Source: Chlorella sorokiniana (Eukaryota > Chlorophyta > Trebouxiophyceae > Chlorellales > Chlorellaceae). From it: a stretch of DNA of 64,000 nt. The position numbers and the translations under genes were made by a program. Each line of letters begins with the position of its first letter. The stretch's first letter is position 1. Where the stretch lies: the NCBI GenBank assembly GCA_025917655.1, contig CP084613.1:3846001-3910000 (forward strand). The letters run 5' to 3'. This document shows, piece after piece, positions 46,746 to 58,200 of the stretch. The notes below the pieces were generated by a model that was given only the letters and a program-made list of their open reading frames with translations, was not told the DNA's origin and ran no database searches.

Positions 46746-49083
46746 CTATACGCAAGCTGCCATGGGGGCCGTCGTGGGCTTGCTGCTGGGGAACAGGTTC
46801 ACCGCATCCATAAACTCCAGCCAGCTGATGGTGGTGGGAAGCACCAGCAGGTTTCCAAGGAACACATTGGTGGCTGCAGACAGCAAGGAGCGTGCTGGGT
46901 TGACGTGCCTGGCTCTGCAGTCGCCAGGTGACGCCCGCAGCAACCCGAAGGAGCGCGCAGCCGAGGCAAACACTGTCAGACTCGCACCTGCCACGTCCTC
47001 CCCGACGCCATACGTTTTGCTGAGCACAAACGCTGCGCCCGAGATGGGCAGGGTGGCGACGAGGACAGCGGCGCGCGCCGTGGCGCCGCGCAGGCCCACC
47101 GCGAAGCAGCAGCCCACCATGAGCGCCGGCAGCAGCACCAGCTTGACCAGCATGTAGGCGGCGGCACATAGCCATCCGGTGGCGATGGGGTGCGGGCGCA
47201 CCATCCACATCCCTGGCAAGGCGCAGGCGCGATGCTGAGGGCCACGTGCCTTTCAAGCATGGAGCCACCTTGAAGCAATGCAGGCGCAGCCGCTGGCACC
47301 CAGGCGCTGCACCTGTGGCGAAGAATGCCACCGGCTCGGTGCAGCGTGCAAAGTACTCGACCAGCAAGTAGATGAAGCCGGCGCCGACCGCAAAGGTGCA
47401 GTTGGGCTGGGCTGGAAGCGTGCCTGCTGTCAGTGCAGGGGGTGCATGCATGCACAGGGGCCTCTGCGGTCGCCCCTTGAGAGCACCCAGCAGGCGAGCC
47501 TCATGCAAAGGGCGCGAGTAACCCCTGGCTTTCTGTCCATTGGCGCACAATCAGCAGCCACATCCGCACCTGGGTCGAGATACTTTGGTCCCAGTGTGGA
47601 AAGAGAGAGGATGAGGCCGATGCCAACCCCCACAGCACGTGATTCATCAACAGGCGTAAGCCAAGACGCTTGCCCTGAGAGGATCAGAAGGGTAACCGCG
47701 CTGAAGCTTTGCAGTAAGGGTCAAGAAAGCGGCAACAGGCAGCACAGGATCATGGAGAGTCTATTCTCTTGCACACCTGAGCTCGCGACATCCTGAGCTG
47801 CAGGCAGCAAGCCGCCCACCGCATCATTGGTTTGTTGTGTGCAGGCTGGGGATGGAGGCTTTGTGGCGGCGGAGCGCTGCTGACGTCCGTCGGTGACTCA
47901 TCGTCAGGGCTGCCTTTGCCGTTGATGCTCTCCGCGGCGGTATTCAAGCAGGGGCGGGTGGGGCTGTCCCCGATTGAGTGAGGACCTGCAGGAGCCAGCT
48001 GCTGCTGTGGCAGTGCAGCACGCCTGTTCTCCTCGCGCCAGCTGTGCACCTGCGAGATGGCAATCCAGCGGCTTCAGGCCAACAAGCCCTTTGTGCCAAC
48101 TCCGAAAGGCAGATATCAGAGCGCTGGGTGGCCAATAGGGCAGCCTATGAGCACGGCGCATCGATAGACCCCACCTCGAACAGCAGCAGCATGAGGGGGA
48201 GCTGGAAAACGAAGGACGAGATGCCCGCCACCACCCCCAGATTGGCGTACTGCGGGCCCAGCAGCGCCCTCAGCAGCGGTACTCCCAGGATGACTGCAAG
48301 GGGCGAGCGCAGCAGGAAGGCCGCTAAGTGGAGCAGCCATGCAGGTGCAGCAGAGTTGCTTTCACCGGCTCTTCCAAGCAGGCACCGCAGGCACGCGCCC
48401 AGCGCTGCGCTCCAGCCCCGCCTGCCTGTGCTGATCCAGGTGGTGCTCAGCCAGTTGGCCACCACCTCCCCCAGCGTCCTGCGCAGCAGTCCCCCAAACA
48501 GCAGGGCGCAGGCGGCCAGCGCGATGCCGCGCAGCATCTGGATTGCGGGATGTGTGGGAGATGGAGCCAGGCTGAGCATCCTCAAAGTGAAGGACGCTCG
48601 CCAGGAGGCAGCCCAGCCCAGCGTCATGCTGCAGCATGCACCCACCAGGAAAGCGCCGACAAAGCGCCAGATGTCAGCATCGTACAAATCGGTCTTTATG
48701 CCTGCATGGCTCGCCAGCAACTTCGTGACGCCGGCAACAGATCTCACACGGGCAGCAGCCACAGCAGGGCGGGGCGGCAGCAACACACACCCAGGCCCAG
48801 GATGACGCTGGCGGGCAGTGCGGCCTTGAACAAAAACACATTGAACACACGCATGTCCTCCCGCTGGAAGACTAGCGCACGCCACACCGACAGCGCCCCG
48901 CAGCCATCACCAGGAGGATCGCCAAGTCCTGCTGGTGGGCATGTGCAAGGCACATGCATGAAACTAGCACCGTCTTACGGGGCCACTAAAGAGCACAGAC
49001 GAGCGGTGCCACACAAAGTTCTTGCACATCAGTCTGTGTATATAGGTCCAAACCTGGTTCAAAACCTCTTGAAACTTCCACAT
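46746..49083 (-). CDS. Auxin-efflux-carrier-like (PIN/PILS, membrane transport protein family) transporter
   Basis: The first exon is probably MWKFQEVLNQ (49083-49054), followed by DLAILLVMAAG and VWRALVFQREDMRVFNVFLF, KAALPASVILGLG, IKTDLYDADIWRFVGAFLV, a helix ending in LFGGLLRRTLGEVVANWLST, AVILGVPLLRALLGPQYANL, VVAGISSFVFQLPLMLLLFE, LCAAAYMLVKLVLLPALMVG, AAVLVATLPISGAAFVLSKT and GNLLVLPTTISWLEFMDAV. Order and character (a bundle of about five helices, a polar loop, then a second bundle whose helix carries a Pro followed by LPISGAAFVL and a final LPT) fit the auxin efflux carrier/PILS superfamily; the loop is short, as in PILS. In land plants such proteins move auxin across the plasma or ER membrane; the algal substrate is unknown. 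A one-base slip lies in the C run at 48896-48899. Confidence 0.72.
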
Positions 49084-50070
49084 GATGCCAGGGGATGCAA
49101 AGGCTGCCCAAACAGCTCAGTCACCAGGACAGCGTCAGCGGGCGGCGACTAGGAACGGAGAGCCTGGACGGGCTCGACTGATGCGATTATATATGGTACT
49201 TTACGAGTAGTTCGGCAAAGTTAGCATGGAAATACGCTTCCGAGACACGGGTTTATGGGTTGGAAACGCGGCGAGTCGCTCAGCGACCATAAAGGGCGGT
49301 TACAGGATATAAAAAGGTAGTTACGACGTGCTGATGATGACACATTTCATGACTAGCGGGGTAGCCAGTTTGGCATAATGTGTCAAGGCTGCCGAGCTGG
49401 CAGGCTGGTTTGGCAGAACTGGTGTCAGGTACCTTTGGTTTGGCTGACCTTTCGATACCATACTGTTTCAAGGTGTGGCTTGGACGTCACAGCACAATTC
49501 CAGCTGCTGATGGTGCCGCTGTGTCCGTTGCGGCCTCGAAAACAGGTGGCGCTTTCATTCTGCTGCAGCCTCTCGCAGCTGCACTGGTCAAGACCACATC
49601 TATCCAACCTCTGCACGGCTTCTTGTTGACGTTTAGGATGTAGGCGTGTGAGTTTGCATCCTGACCGCTATGACGTTTTGGGAGCTAGCTTTGTGTAGCC
49701 GCTCCTTCAAGCGGTCACGTCCAATTTTGACGTGAGGACATCACAGGATATCCAGTCCTCAGGCTTGTCTGTATTGGCAGTACTCACTTCAGCGAAGATT
49801 GTGTGGGCAGCTTCAAGGGAGAAGTTGTTATGACCCTGATGAGGGCAGCACTTGGGCCAGCGTCGACAGCACCGACAGCGCCGCCCAGGCGGCATCATGA
49901 CACCAGGGCTGTTTGCGGGCGAACCTGTCGTGTTTTCTCTAAAACCTTCGTTACACTTTGCCGATCTAGCGACGGCTCAAGCAGGGCCACTTCGTCCTGA
50001 CTTTGTGTCCGGTGCCTCGCAACGCCCCAAGCCGTCTGGACGTTTCTCTTTCTCGCGAGCTGACTGTCAC
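49084..50070. promoter_or_regulatory. Divergent intergenic region between the PIN-like and membrane-protein genes
   Basis: About 990 bases without a supported exon. It is relatively AT-rich, and a TATATAT box at 49188-49194 lies about 105 bases upstream of the PIN-like start codon, well placed for that gene; as a palindrome it could act in either direction. Nothing else could be assigned. Confidence 0.45.
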
Positions 50071-51510
50071 ATGACAGCCGGCCGGCCCACCGACCGCAGG
50101 GCGCAGCACATGGTGCAGCCCCCTGCCGCTGCTGCAGGGCCACCGCCAGCCCCTGAGCCTGGCGGCTTTGCAGCTCGGTGGCTGCCCTGGCCCCTGCAGC
50201 GGTCGGCACGGCCGCTGCCGGCCGGCCTGATCGTGCACATGATTGCACTTTACACAACCTCGCTGGGGCAGACGGTGGTCACCGTGGCAACCTGGGGCCA
50301 GGCCCTTGACACCGCCGCCCGCACGCAAACGGCGGTGCTTATGGTGCTTAAGCTGCTCACCGCCTATTTCGTGCTGCTGTCCCCGCTACGCTACTGGCGC
50401 AGACGGTGAGTGGGATGGCATACCTGCGGACCAGGGCTGCGCACTTGTGGGTGCCGCACCCTCCGCCCCCGACTCCCCGTCGCCCTCTCTGCTGCGCAGG
50501 GCCATCGTGGCCCCAATCGTGCGCATCGGCTTCCACCTGCTGCCCGTCGTGCGTGGGCAGGGCGCGGGCGCGGCGCTGCTGCTGGAGCGAGAAGCACAGC
50601 CAGGCTGGCGAGGGGCGGTAGCGGACTTCGCCCGCGCCTTTGCTGGCATGCGCCACCTGGGCGCCACCGTCGGCGGCGTGGCCCTGCTGATGCCGCCCGC
50701 GGTCACGCTGGTCACTCAGAGCGTGCTGCTGCTGCTGGTCAGCAATTTGCAGCTGTACTGCCACCGACCGGTGAGCCGAAGCCGGTCCATCAGGCCAGCG
50801 CCTGACGCCCGCTCAGCCGCCGCCCCCGTCGACTCTGCTGCCCGTGCCTCGGTTTCTGCCGCCCTGGGTCAGCTGTGCACGCACACGCGCACCTTGTGTG
50901 CGCTCACGGCGCGTCGCATGAGGAACCGCCTGGCGCCTGTGAAACCCCTCTTCCCCCGCCCGCAGCTGCTGGAGCACCCGCTGATGCAGCACCGGCTGGG
51001 CTTGATTGCAAGGGGTTGGAGTGGGCGGCGATGCCCCTGCTGGTGCTGCAGCCCCTGGTCGTGGCCGACTCGCCGTCTGCTGCAGCGCTTCTGGCAGGCA
51101 AGCAGGAAGGGGTGGTGGCGATTTGGCCGCTGAGCGGCGCCGGCCTGCCGCGCTCCACACCCACTGCCATCCCTTCCTGCTCCACTCCCTGCAGGCGGGC
51201 GTCGCCGGAAGCCGTCTGCCGAACCACGGTGTCGTTCATGCAGGTGGCTCTGGTGGTGGTGCTGCCCACCTGCGTGTCCATCTGCAGCTGGGACGCGGCG
51301 GCACAGCAGCCGCCGCAGGAGCAGGGCGGCAGCCGCAGCACCGCTCGGGGCCGCCTGCTGAACGGAGGCAACCGCGCTGTTGCAGCCGCCAACCGTGCGC
51401 TGCATGCTGCGCTGTGCAGCCCTGACGCATTTGCCTCGCGCTCGCTGGCTGTTGTCTGGCTGCTGGCCGCCGTCTGGTGGCTGTGCAAGTGTCGGGAGGG
51501 GCTGCAGTGA
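50071..51510 (+). CDS. Unrecognised multi-pass membrane protein
   Basis: Exons: 50071-50405, 50500-50770, 50965 to about 51097, and a last exon from about 51195 to 51510. The start gives MTAGRPTDRRAQHMVQPP followed by a Pro/Ala-rich soluble stretch. Hydrophobic segments are LIVHMIALYTTSLGQTVVTV, VLMVLKLLTAYFVLLSPLRY, GVALLMPPAVTLVTQSVLLL, AAMPLLVLQPLVVADSPSAA, SFMQVALVVVLPTCVSICSW and SLAVVWLLAAVWWLC, i.e. about six membrane spans. No family was recognised. The donor after LLAG seems to be GC. One base is missing from the frame at the G run 51012-51015. An upstream in-frame Met is at 49852; 50071 was preferred because coding character improves there. TGTAA follows at 51684-51688. Confidence 0.65.
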
Positions 51511-51683
51511 GCCTGCCACGCTTGCCTTTGTGGAGGGAAGAAGCGTTACTCGGTTCCTCCTTTTGCTTGTTACTTCCTCTGATCCCACCTTGACCAAACG
51601 ATCCATTCCATGCTTGACTTATCTCAGCACAGTGTCATGCCAGTTGTTAAGGCACGCCAACCCACGCGATGCCCTTAAGACCC

Positions 51684-51688
51684 TGTAA
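51684..51688 (+). terminator. Candidate TGTAA polyadenylation signal of the membrane-protein gene
   Basis: TGTAA lies 174 bases after the stop codon at 51510. Confidence 0.5.
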
Positions 51689-51797
51689 CACCCACCCCTG
51701 CATATCCAATTCATGTATCCAGCCGGCGGTGAGCAGCAGCGTATGGGATTCCCTGAACGTTGGAACTGCATCTCGGAGTGCTGAGTGGTGCACAAGA

Positions 51798-51802
51798 TTA
51801 CA
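51798..51802 (-). terminator. Candidate TGTAA polyadenylation signal of the COX7C-like gene
   Basis: TTACA on the plus strand reads TGTAA on the minus strand, about 265 bases after the stop at 52065. With the plus-strand signal at 51684 the two convergent 3' UTRs would overlap or abut. Confidence 0.45.
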
Positions 51803-52064
51803 GCAAACAAGGGAGTAAGCGGGGTGCCACTCGGAAACTTGGATGCACCGTTCAGCTATGGTATCACCTGCTGCTGGCCCTGCAGGTGGCGCCGTTTGCT
51901 CGCGCCTCCACTGGTCTGCCTCGCATTGAGCATGCACCTACAGCTGCGTATTTCTCAGTGCTAGCAATGCTCTGCAGTACGCTGCCTGTCATGCGTGCAG
52001 CTCGGTGTATGGCGTGGATGCTGCGGGCTGCAGGAGCTGCATGAGCTGGCGCTGCAGGGCAGGA

Positions 52065-52689
52065 TCAGCTGCCGCCGCGAGCCTTCCAGAACTGCACCTC
52101 GGCGGCGATCAGCGGAATGGCAATGCCGCCGCCCACCACCGCAAGAACGCCGAGGCCTATCTGCAGCAAGAAAGCATGTAAGGTGCAAGTTGTGCAAACA
52201 GTCAGCTGACAATGACGCAACTGAAACCGCTCATAGAGGACGCCAGTGCATGGCAAGACCATGCACGTCTGTAGCTGTTCAAGCCCACCTTCAGCTTGCG
52301 GTTTTTCATGCTTGGCAGATCATACTGCAAGCAGTGGGAATGCAGCAGTCAAGTACATTGCCGATTCTGCAAGCCAGCAAAAAAGGCCGGGGGCGGTGGC
52401 ACACAGGCAGGAGCCCTACCCCGGTCCAACCCTGTGCCTGCGCAGCTTGGATGCTTGCGCAGGTCGGCAAGATTGCGTTGCTGGGCACCAAACGACAGCG
52501 CAGGCTCCCTGCAACCGCAAAGCGACGCCCTCAAGACTGCTCCCTCTCTTGCCGCACTGGCCGTCAAGCACCCACCATGTGTTCGGCATGCTCATAATCG
52601 CGACCACCACCAGCGCCGCCCTTGAGGGCACTGGAGCTATGGAACGCACGACGGGCCGCCTGGCGAGCAGCCTGAGCTGCCTTCAGCAT
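52065..52689 (-). CDS. Small mitochondrial membrane protein, cytochrome c oxidase subunit 7C-like
   Basis: Three exons on the minus strand, 52689-52576, 52324-52289 and 52160-52065, are all whole-codon lengths (38 codons, 12 codons, 31 codons plus stop) and join in one frame to 81 residues. The N-terminus MLKAAQAARQAARRAFHSSS is a textbook mitochondrial presequence. Then follow GGGRDYEHAEHM, YDLPSMKNRKLK and a single membrane helix IGLGVLAVVGGGIAIPLIAA ending EVQFWKARGGS. The pattern (Y-E-H, a short LP-x-x-x-K-N linker, one helix, short basic tail) resembles COX7C subunits of complex IV in the inner membrane. The match is by layout and a few residues, so another small respiratory subunit is possible. 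Confidence 0.65.
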
Positions 52690-53438
52690 TTTGTGATGCT
52701 GACAACAATGCAAGTCAACGGAACAGGCAGCTTGCCGAGAGTCAGGCCTTAGGTTGGTTCCAAAAGTTGGGTGACGTGCCAAGCCAGGCCACCATGTACA
52801 TGGTGCACCACCCTGCGCTGATCACGGGGTGCTCCTGCACACCTTCATCTTCAAGCGAAGTTCGCTACAGCTGCACAATTGCTTGCAATAATGCCGCTTG
52901 GGTTGCTGCCTGGCTTGCCGCTTGCCGCCCTATGTGCCCCAGCAGCACTGCCGACATCTGCCTGTCTTGATTTCCAAGGTCCATTTCGACACCACACACT
53001 AGTGAACTAGCGTGGCTATCTGCTACGGTGGCTGGACTATCGATGTGGGCATTGCCCACAGTCCCCCGTCACAGTAGCCTGGGCAGCGGCAGCTGTCGGT
53101 GAGCAAGTGAGCCTTCATGGCCAACCTGCTTGCTGGTTGATGAGGTCTGCTTGAATGCATTGACACAAATCAAAGATGATAACAATCCAGCACATGGCCA
53201 ACAAAAGACGGCCACAATGCACACAACAAAAACTCAGCGCTCAGCAGCAAATGAAAGTTGACTTGGAAGTAGGCACCGACGGGCAAGGCCACCGGCATTG
53301 ACCAGCAGCTTTGCAGGCTGGCAGCCTGTCGGCAGCGTACAGTATGCTGCGAAGCCCTGCTTCGCTGCCACATCTGGTTTCTTGCCGCCCACGTGCGGCA
53401 TGGGGCCTGCGGCCGGGAGGGCCGCCAGCCTCGCCGCC
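52690..53438. other. Spacer between FZL 3' end and the COX7C-like gene
   Basis: About 750 bases. It should hold the promoter of the COX7C-like gene (just above 52689) and the 3' UTR of FZL. No other gene or repeat was seen. Confidence 0.4.
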
Positions 53439-55181
53439 TCACTCCATGTTGGCCACCCGCTGCTTCAGCCCGTCCAGGCTATCCAGCAGCGCTGCCCGCC
53501 CCTCCTCCGCATGCTCCAGCCGCCGTACCTCTGCTGCCGTGAGCTGCGGTGGGCAGGGTACAGGGGCTGCCTGGTGAAGCACACCGTATGCCCGCCTGCC
53601 CACCTCAAACACTGCTTCGCCTATGCCCGTGCGCCACCAACGGCAGCGCCCCCGGCTCAGCCCCACCTGCTCGAGCGGGGCGATGAAGGAAAGCACTTCT
53701 GCTTCGCACACATCCAGCGCGTGCCGCAGCTCCGCCTGCATCGCGGCCTGGATGTCCTGCGGGGCAGTCAGGGCGCAACGGCAGGACGGGTGGTGAGGCA
53801 GGAGCTATGGGTGGGCGCGAGCGCCAACCCCGGCAATACATGGCGCTCTGGGGCGCTAAGCCCATGCTAAGCCCTGCCCACCACCCGTGCCCCCCTCACC
53901 GCGCTTGTGCCTCGGCAGCATACATCAGGCACACAGACACCAAAGGAAGGGACCAGGAAAGAGGCTGGCCCACCCTCTCACGTCCCTCCCCCTGCCCCTG
54001 CCCTGCGCGCACCTCTGCAACCGCCACCGTGGTGGCCTCCAGTTTGCGCTTCGCCTCGGCGCGGCGCATAGGCAGATTTAGAATGGACGCGTAGCCCACC
54101 GCGGCGGAAAGGGCCAGAGCCAGCAGGTCCTCCACCGTGGTGGGCAGCACGCTCGTAAGCAGCACGCCCAGCGCGCCGGCACCCGCCGCCGTGCCCGCCG
54201 TGCCCATCACCGCCTCGCGCACCTCTTCCTCCAGCATTACAGCTGCGGCGAAAAGGAAACAAGGCGGAGGGGCGTGGCGTGTCAGCGGGGGTGGCGATGG
54301 TGGGTGAGTGTGCGCAGGGTGGCATGGGAATGAGTGTTGCGGCACATGGCAGGCACTGGGGCGAGGGGTGAACGGATAAACTACCAAGAAACACGGAAAT
54401 GCAGTTGCCCCCTGACAAGCGATGGCCAGCAGCGCAGCGAGCTTTCGACCATTATGCGGGGCCGTGCGACCCAGCCATGCGCGCGCGCGCGCGCCCCCGC
54501 TGCCGCCCCCGCCCCCATCCCCCCCCCCCCCACCCGCGTGTGCGGCCACAGCAGCCCAACCAGCGTCGGAGGCGTGGCTCTACACCAAATTTTAGGCCTG
54601 AGCTTGATCTACTGCCCTGGTCCTCACCCGTGGTCTTAGGGTCCAGCTTGGCGAGCGCAACCACAGCAGCCTCAGCGCCCGCAGCGCCCGCCGCCGCCGC
54701 CGCTCGGTGTTGCCTCGGCGGCCAGCTGCCGCATCTCGCGCCAGCGCCGTCGCGCCTCTGCATCCGACCCCAACCCCTCCAGCTCAGTGTTCAGCAGGCC
54801 ATCCAGCGTCTCGTCCAGGGCTGCGGCGCGTGCCTCGGCAAACGAGCTGCAGGGGGAGGTGCAGGGTGCGGCGAGGGAGAGGTGGGTGGTGAGGGCAGGA
54901 GTTGATGGTGCAACCACCCACTGGTGAGGTGGGTGTCAACCAGATCAGCAGCAAACCACAAGCCCTTGGCGGCCATCTGGAGCGCAAGCTGGAAAGGGCC
55001 AGGGCAGCTGGTAGGCGGACGCTGGCTGTTCAGAGCCCCAACCACGTCATTGGACTATCGTGCCTATGCCTAGGCCTATGCCTAGCGCCCTGATGCCCCC
55101 AGCGCACGCGCGTGCGCCCCCCCCCACACACACACACACCGAGAGCCCCCCACACCACCACCACCACCAGGGCCCCCCCCA

Positions 55182-55222
<41 letters not shown>

Positions 55223-58200
55223 CACACACAGTCATCACCGCCACCCACACTACCAAATAATACAGGTGCGCACGCACAAACACACACACACGCACCGCAC
55301 TCACCGGTAGTTGGCCACCTGGCGTTGGCAGTTGGCCGCCAGCCAGGTAGAGTGCTCCTGCACCAGCCCCCGCAGCGCCGCCGTGGTGGCCCCTGCGGCA
55401 GGGAGGAAGCAGAGGCGGCAGCAGGCTTGGCACGGCAGCCTGGAGGGGCTGCGATGCGGGGGCGCTGCTGCGGCAGTGGCAGACGGAAGGGCGCTGGGCA
55501 GGGTCGGATGTTGCATCGCCTCCCGCTCACAGCCCCCAAGCGTTCAGCCACGTGCACAGCAAGGCAGCCTCACCCCCGAAGCCCTCGTCAAACTTGGCGG
55601 CCACCGGCAAGGCCTTCTTGCTGTCCGAACCGCCAAACAGGTAACTAGTGATCACCTCGACGTTGGATAGCTGGGGCGGGAAAAGGGGGCAGAGCCGAGA
55701 AGGACATATTGGGGGGGGCGCTCAATAGCAGAGAACATACGGCTCATGCTGGGCGCAATTCTTGAAGGTTCTGCCGGGCACAACAAGCCAGCCCACGGCT
55801 GCAGCTGCCACCAGCCAGCAAGCCAGGCGGCCGCAGGGCAGGCTCCCTGGCAGCCTGCAGCCCGCAAGCAGCACCTGCAGCAGCTGGTCCACGATGCCGG
55901 CCGCTTTGCGCGCTGAGCCCGCCACCTGGCGCGCCACTTCATCCCGCTGCAGCTGCCCCTCCTTCTCCATCTCGCGGCGGAAGGACGCGAGCTGGGAGTG
56001 CACGAGGCGCACGCTGGCCGCGTCCTGCTGCGCCACCGCCAGCTCAGCCGCCAGCTGCTGCGCCGCCGCGTCCAGCAGCGCGTCGGCAACAAACAACGGC
56101 GACTGCAGCAGGGCAGGCAGCATCCTAGTCGAGTTTCAGACTTGGCAGTTGGCCGCAAGCAGACAATCGCGCTCATGCACGTGCTGCGCGGAAAGCAGGG
56201 GTTGTCACAGTGCAGCAAGGGCAGCAGAGGGAGCAAGCGTGGCCCGCCCCTGGGGTGCTCCGCTGGCGGCAAAGCGCACCTCAAGCTTGAGACGCACAGA
56301 CTCCGCGCCCGCCCGTCCGACGTCCCCGCCCGCTTCGCTGCTGCTGCTGCTGCTCGCGCCTGCCCTGCTGCCGCCCGTGAGAAACTCGAACACAAAGCGC
56401 TCCAACGCCTCAAAGCCGCTGCGCTGCCAGGAGGGGTGCGCCGCCAGCGCAGCAGCCTGCTCGGGCGACAGTCGTCCGCTGCTGCTGGCGTCCGCCCCGC
56501 CCAGCACCTCCAGCTTGGCCTCCATGGCGGCACGTGCGCTGCGAGGGCACAGCGTGACCACAGCGCGGCGGTTGCATGCGCGGTTGCATGCCCTGGCGCC
56601 CATCTCAAGTGTTCCCGCTCCCCTTGCCCCGACCCACCACCCACCAGACCCTCTACTCACCATTACTTAATCCTACCCACCAACCCTTACTCGACAGTTC
56701 ACACGGATGCTTCCGTCCGCCAGCCCCACCCTGACCTCAACTCGGCGGTGCAACCATCCACCCGCCCATTCACCTGACCGCCAGCACACGAGGTTCATCC
56801 ACTTGCAGCACCCGCGCCGCGTTGCTGCGACGAACCCCACCACCTCCTCCACCTCAGCTGGGGAGCTCAGGATGTCGGTCTGGGCGGGGGAAGGAGATTG
56901 AGGGCAGGGTTGGGGCCATGAGGCCTTGGGTGTAGATGGCTGCGACGTCGTTCTCAAGGCCGGCCGCCATGCTGGTGCCCCCAAAAGGGGAACATGGACA
57001 CAGAGGCTGGGCACAGGCATGCCAGGCACAGCAACCAGGGGAACCCAACCCCACAGCCCCTCAACCAGTTTGCCTAGAGCAGCGGCTTGACGGCGGCGGC
57101 GGCAGCAGCGGCAGCGGGCGGCAGCCCGCGCAACGCGCCTTGTTCACCACGAACACCACCTTCTTGCCCCACTGGCGAACGTAGCGCAGGAAGCGCACCT
57201 CGCTCTCCGTCAGCGGGCGGTCAGCAGACAGCACAAACAGCACCTGCGCGCAAGGGTGAGGTGGTTGGTGGCAGGGGTTGCCTGGCTGTGAGGGTGGTGG
57301 GGTAGGCGGGAGCGGGATGCAGTGGGGATGATGAAGGGATCACGGCGGGGCTGGCGGAGAACCTTGACAGGCGAGGGCGCCCCTGCAGTGCCTGCCAGGC
57401 ACCACTCGCGTCCCGCCTCCCGCTAGCTTGAGCCTGCACTGCCACCACTTAACTCCCTGTCCTGCACGCCTGCCCAAAAAAAAAAAAAAAACAAAACACG
57501 CTGCCGGCCTGCCCGCCTGCCCGCCTGCCCGCCCGCTGCCCCCGCCCAGCGCACCAGGTCTGCACGCGGCACGTACTCCTCCGTCAGGCGCTGCTGGCGG
57601 CCCAGGATGACGTTGGTGCCGGGCGTGTCCACCACGTTCACCTCGCGCAGCAGGTCGGCGGGCAGGTAGCGCGTGAACACGCCGTCGCCGTCCTGCCCCG
57701 TGTGAGGGGGTGGGGGTGAAGGGGAGGAAAGCACAGCATTGGGGCTTTCTTGAAACGGAAGGATTTTGGTGTGGTGCGATACACGACTGCAAGGCAGCCT
57801 TGGTCCCTGCCACAGAGCAATGGGCCGGCGCTGGCCTGCAGCTCGTGCAGGCACAGCCTCCTGCGCCCGCCAGGGCCCCGCCTGCAGAACCCCCTGCCGT
57901 GCGCACCTGTGCCGCACCAACCTCGACCTGGCTGGGGTCGGCGTGTTTGAGCACGTTGATTTCGTTGGTGGTGGGCAGGATGCCTTCAGCAAGGTACCGC
58001 TGGCCCAGAAGCGCGTTCACCACAGCAGACTTGCCTGCCCGGGGCACAGGAATGGTGTGTGTGGGGGGGGTGGGGGCGGCAAGAGGGACAGGAGGCGCCG
58101 GGCAGGAGACCCCTGTCAAACCATGCACGCGCGTTGCTTCCGTGGGGGCGTGCTGTGGACATGGCGCCGCCTTGCACATGGCGAGCCGGGTGCTCAATGC

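Noticed and set aside
55107-55222. CA-rich tract as a regulatory or recombination site
   Set aside because: It is an ordinary microsatellite inside an intron; similar GT and GGGT runs occur in introns at 4.8 and 39.1 kb.
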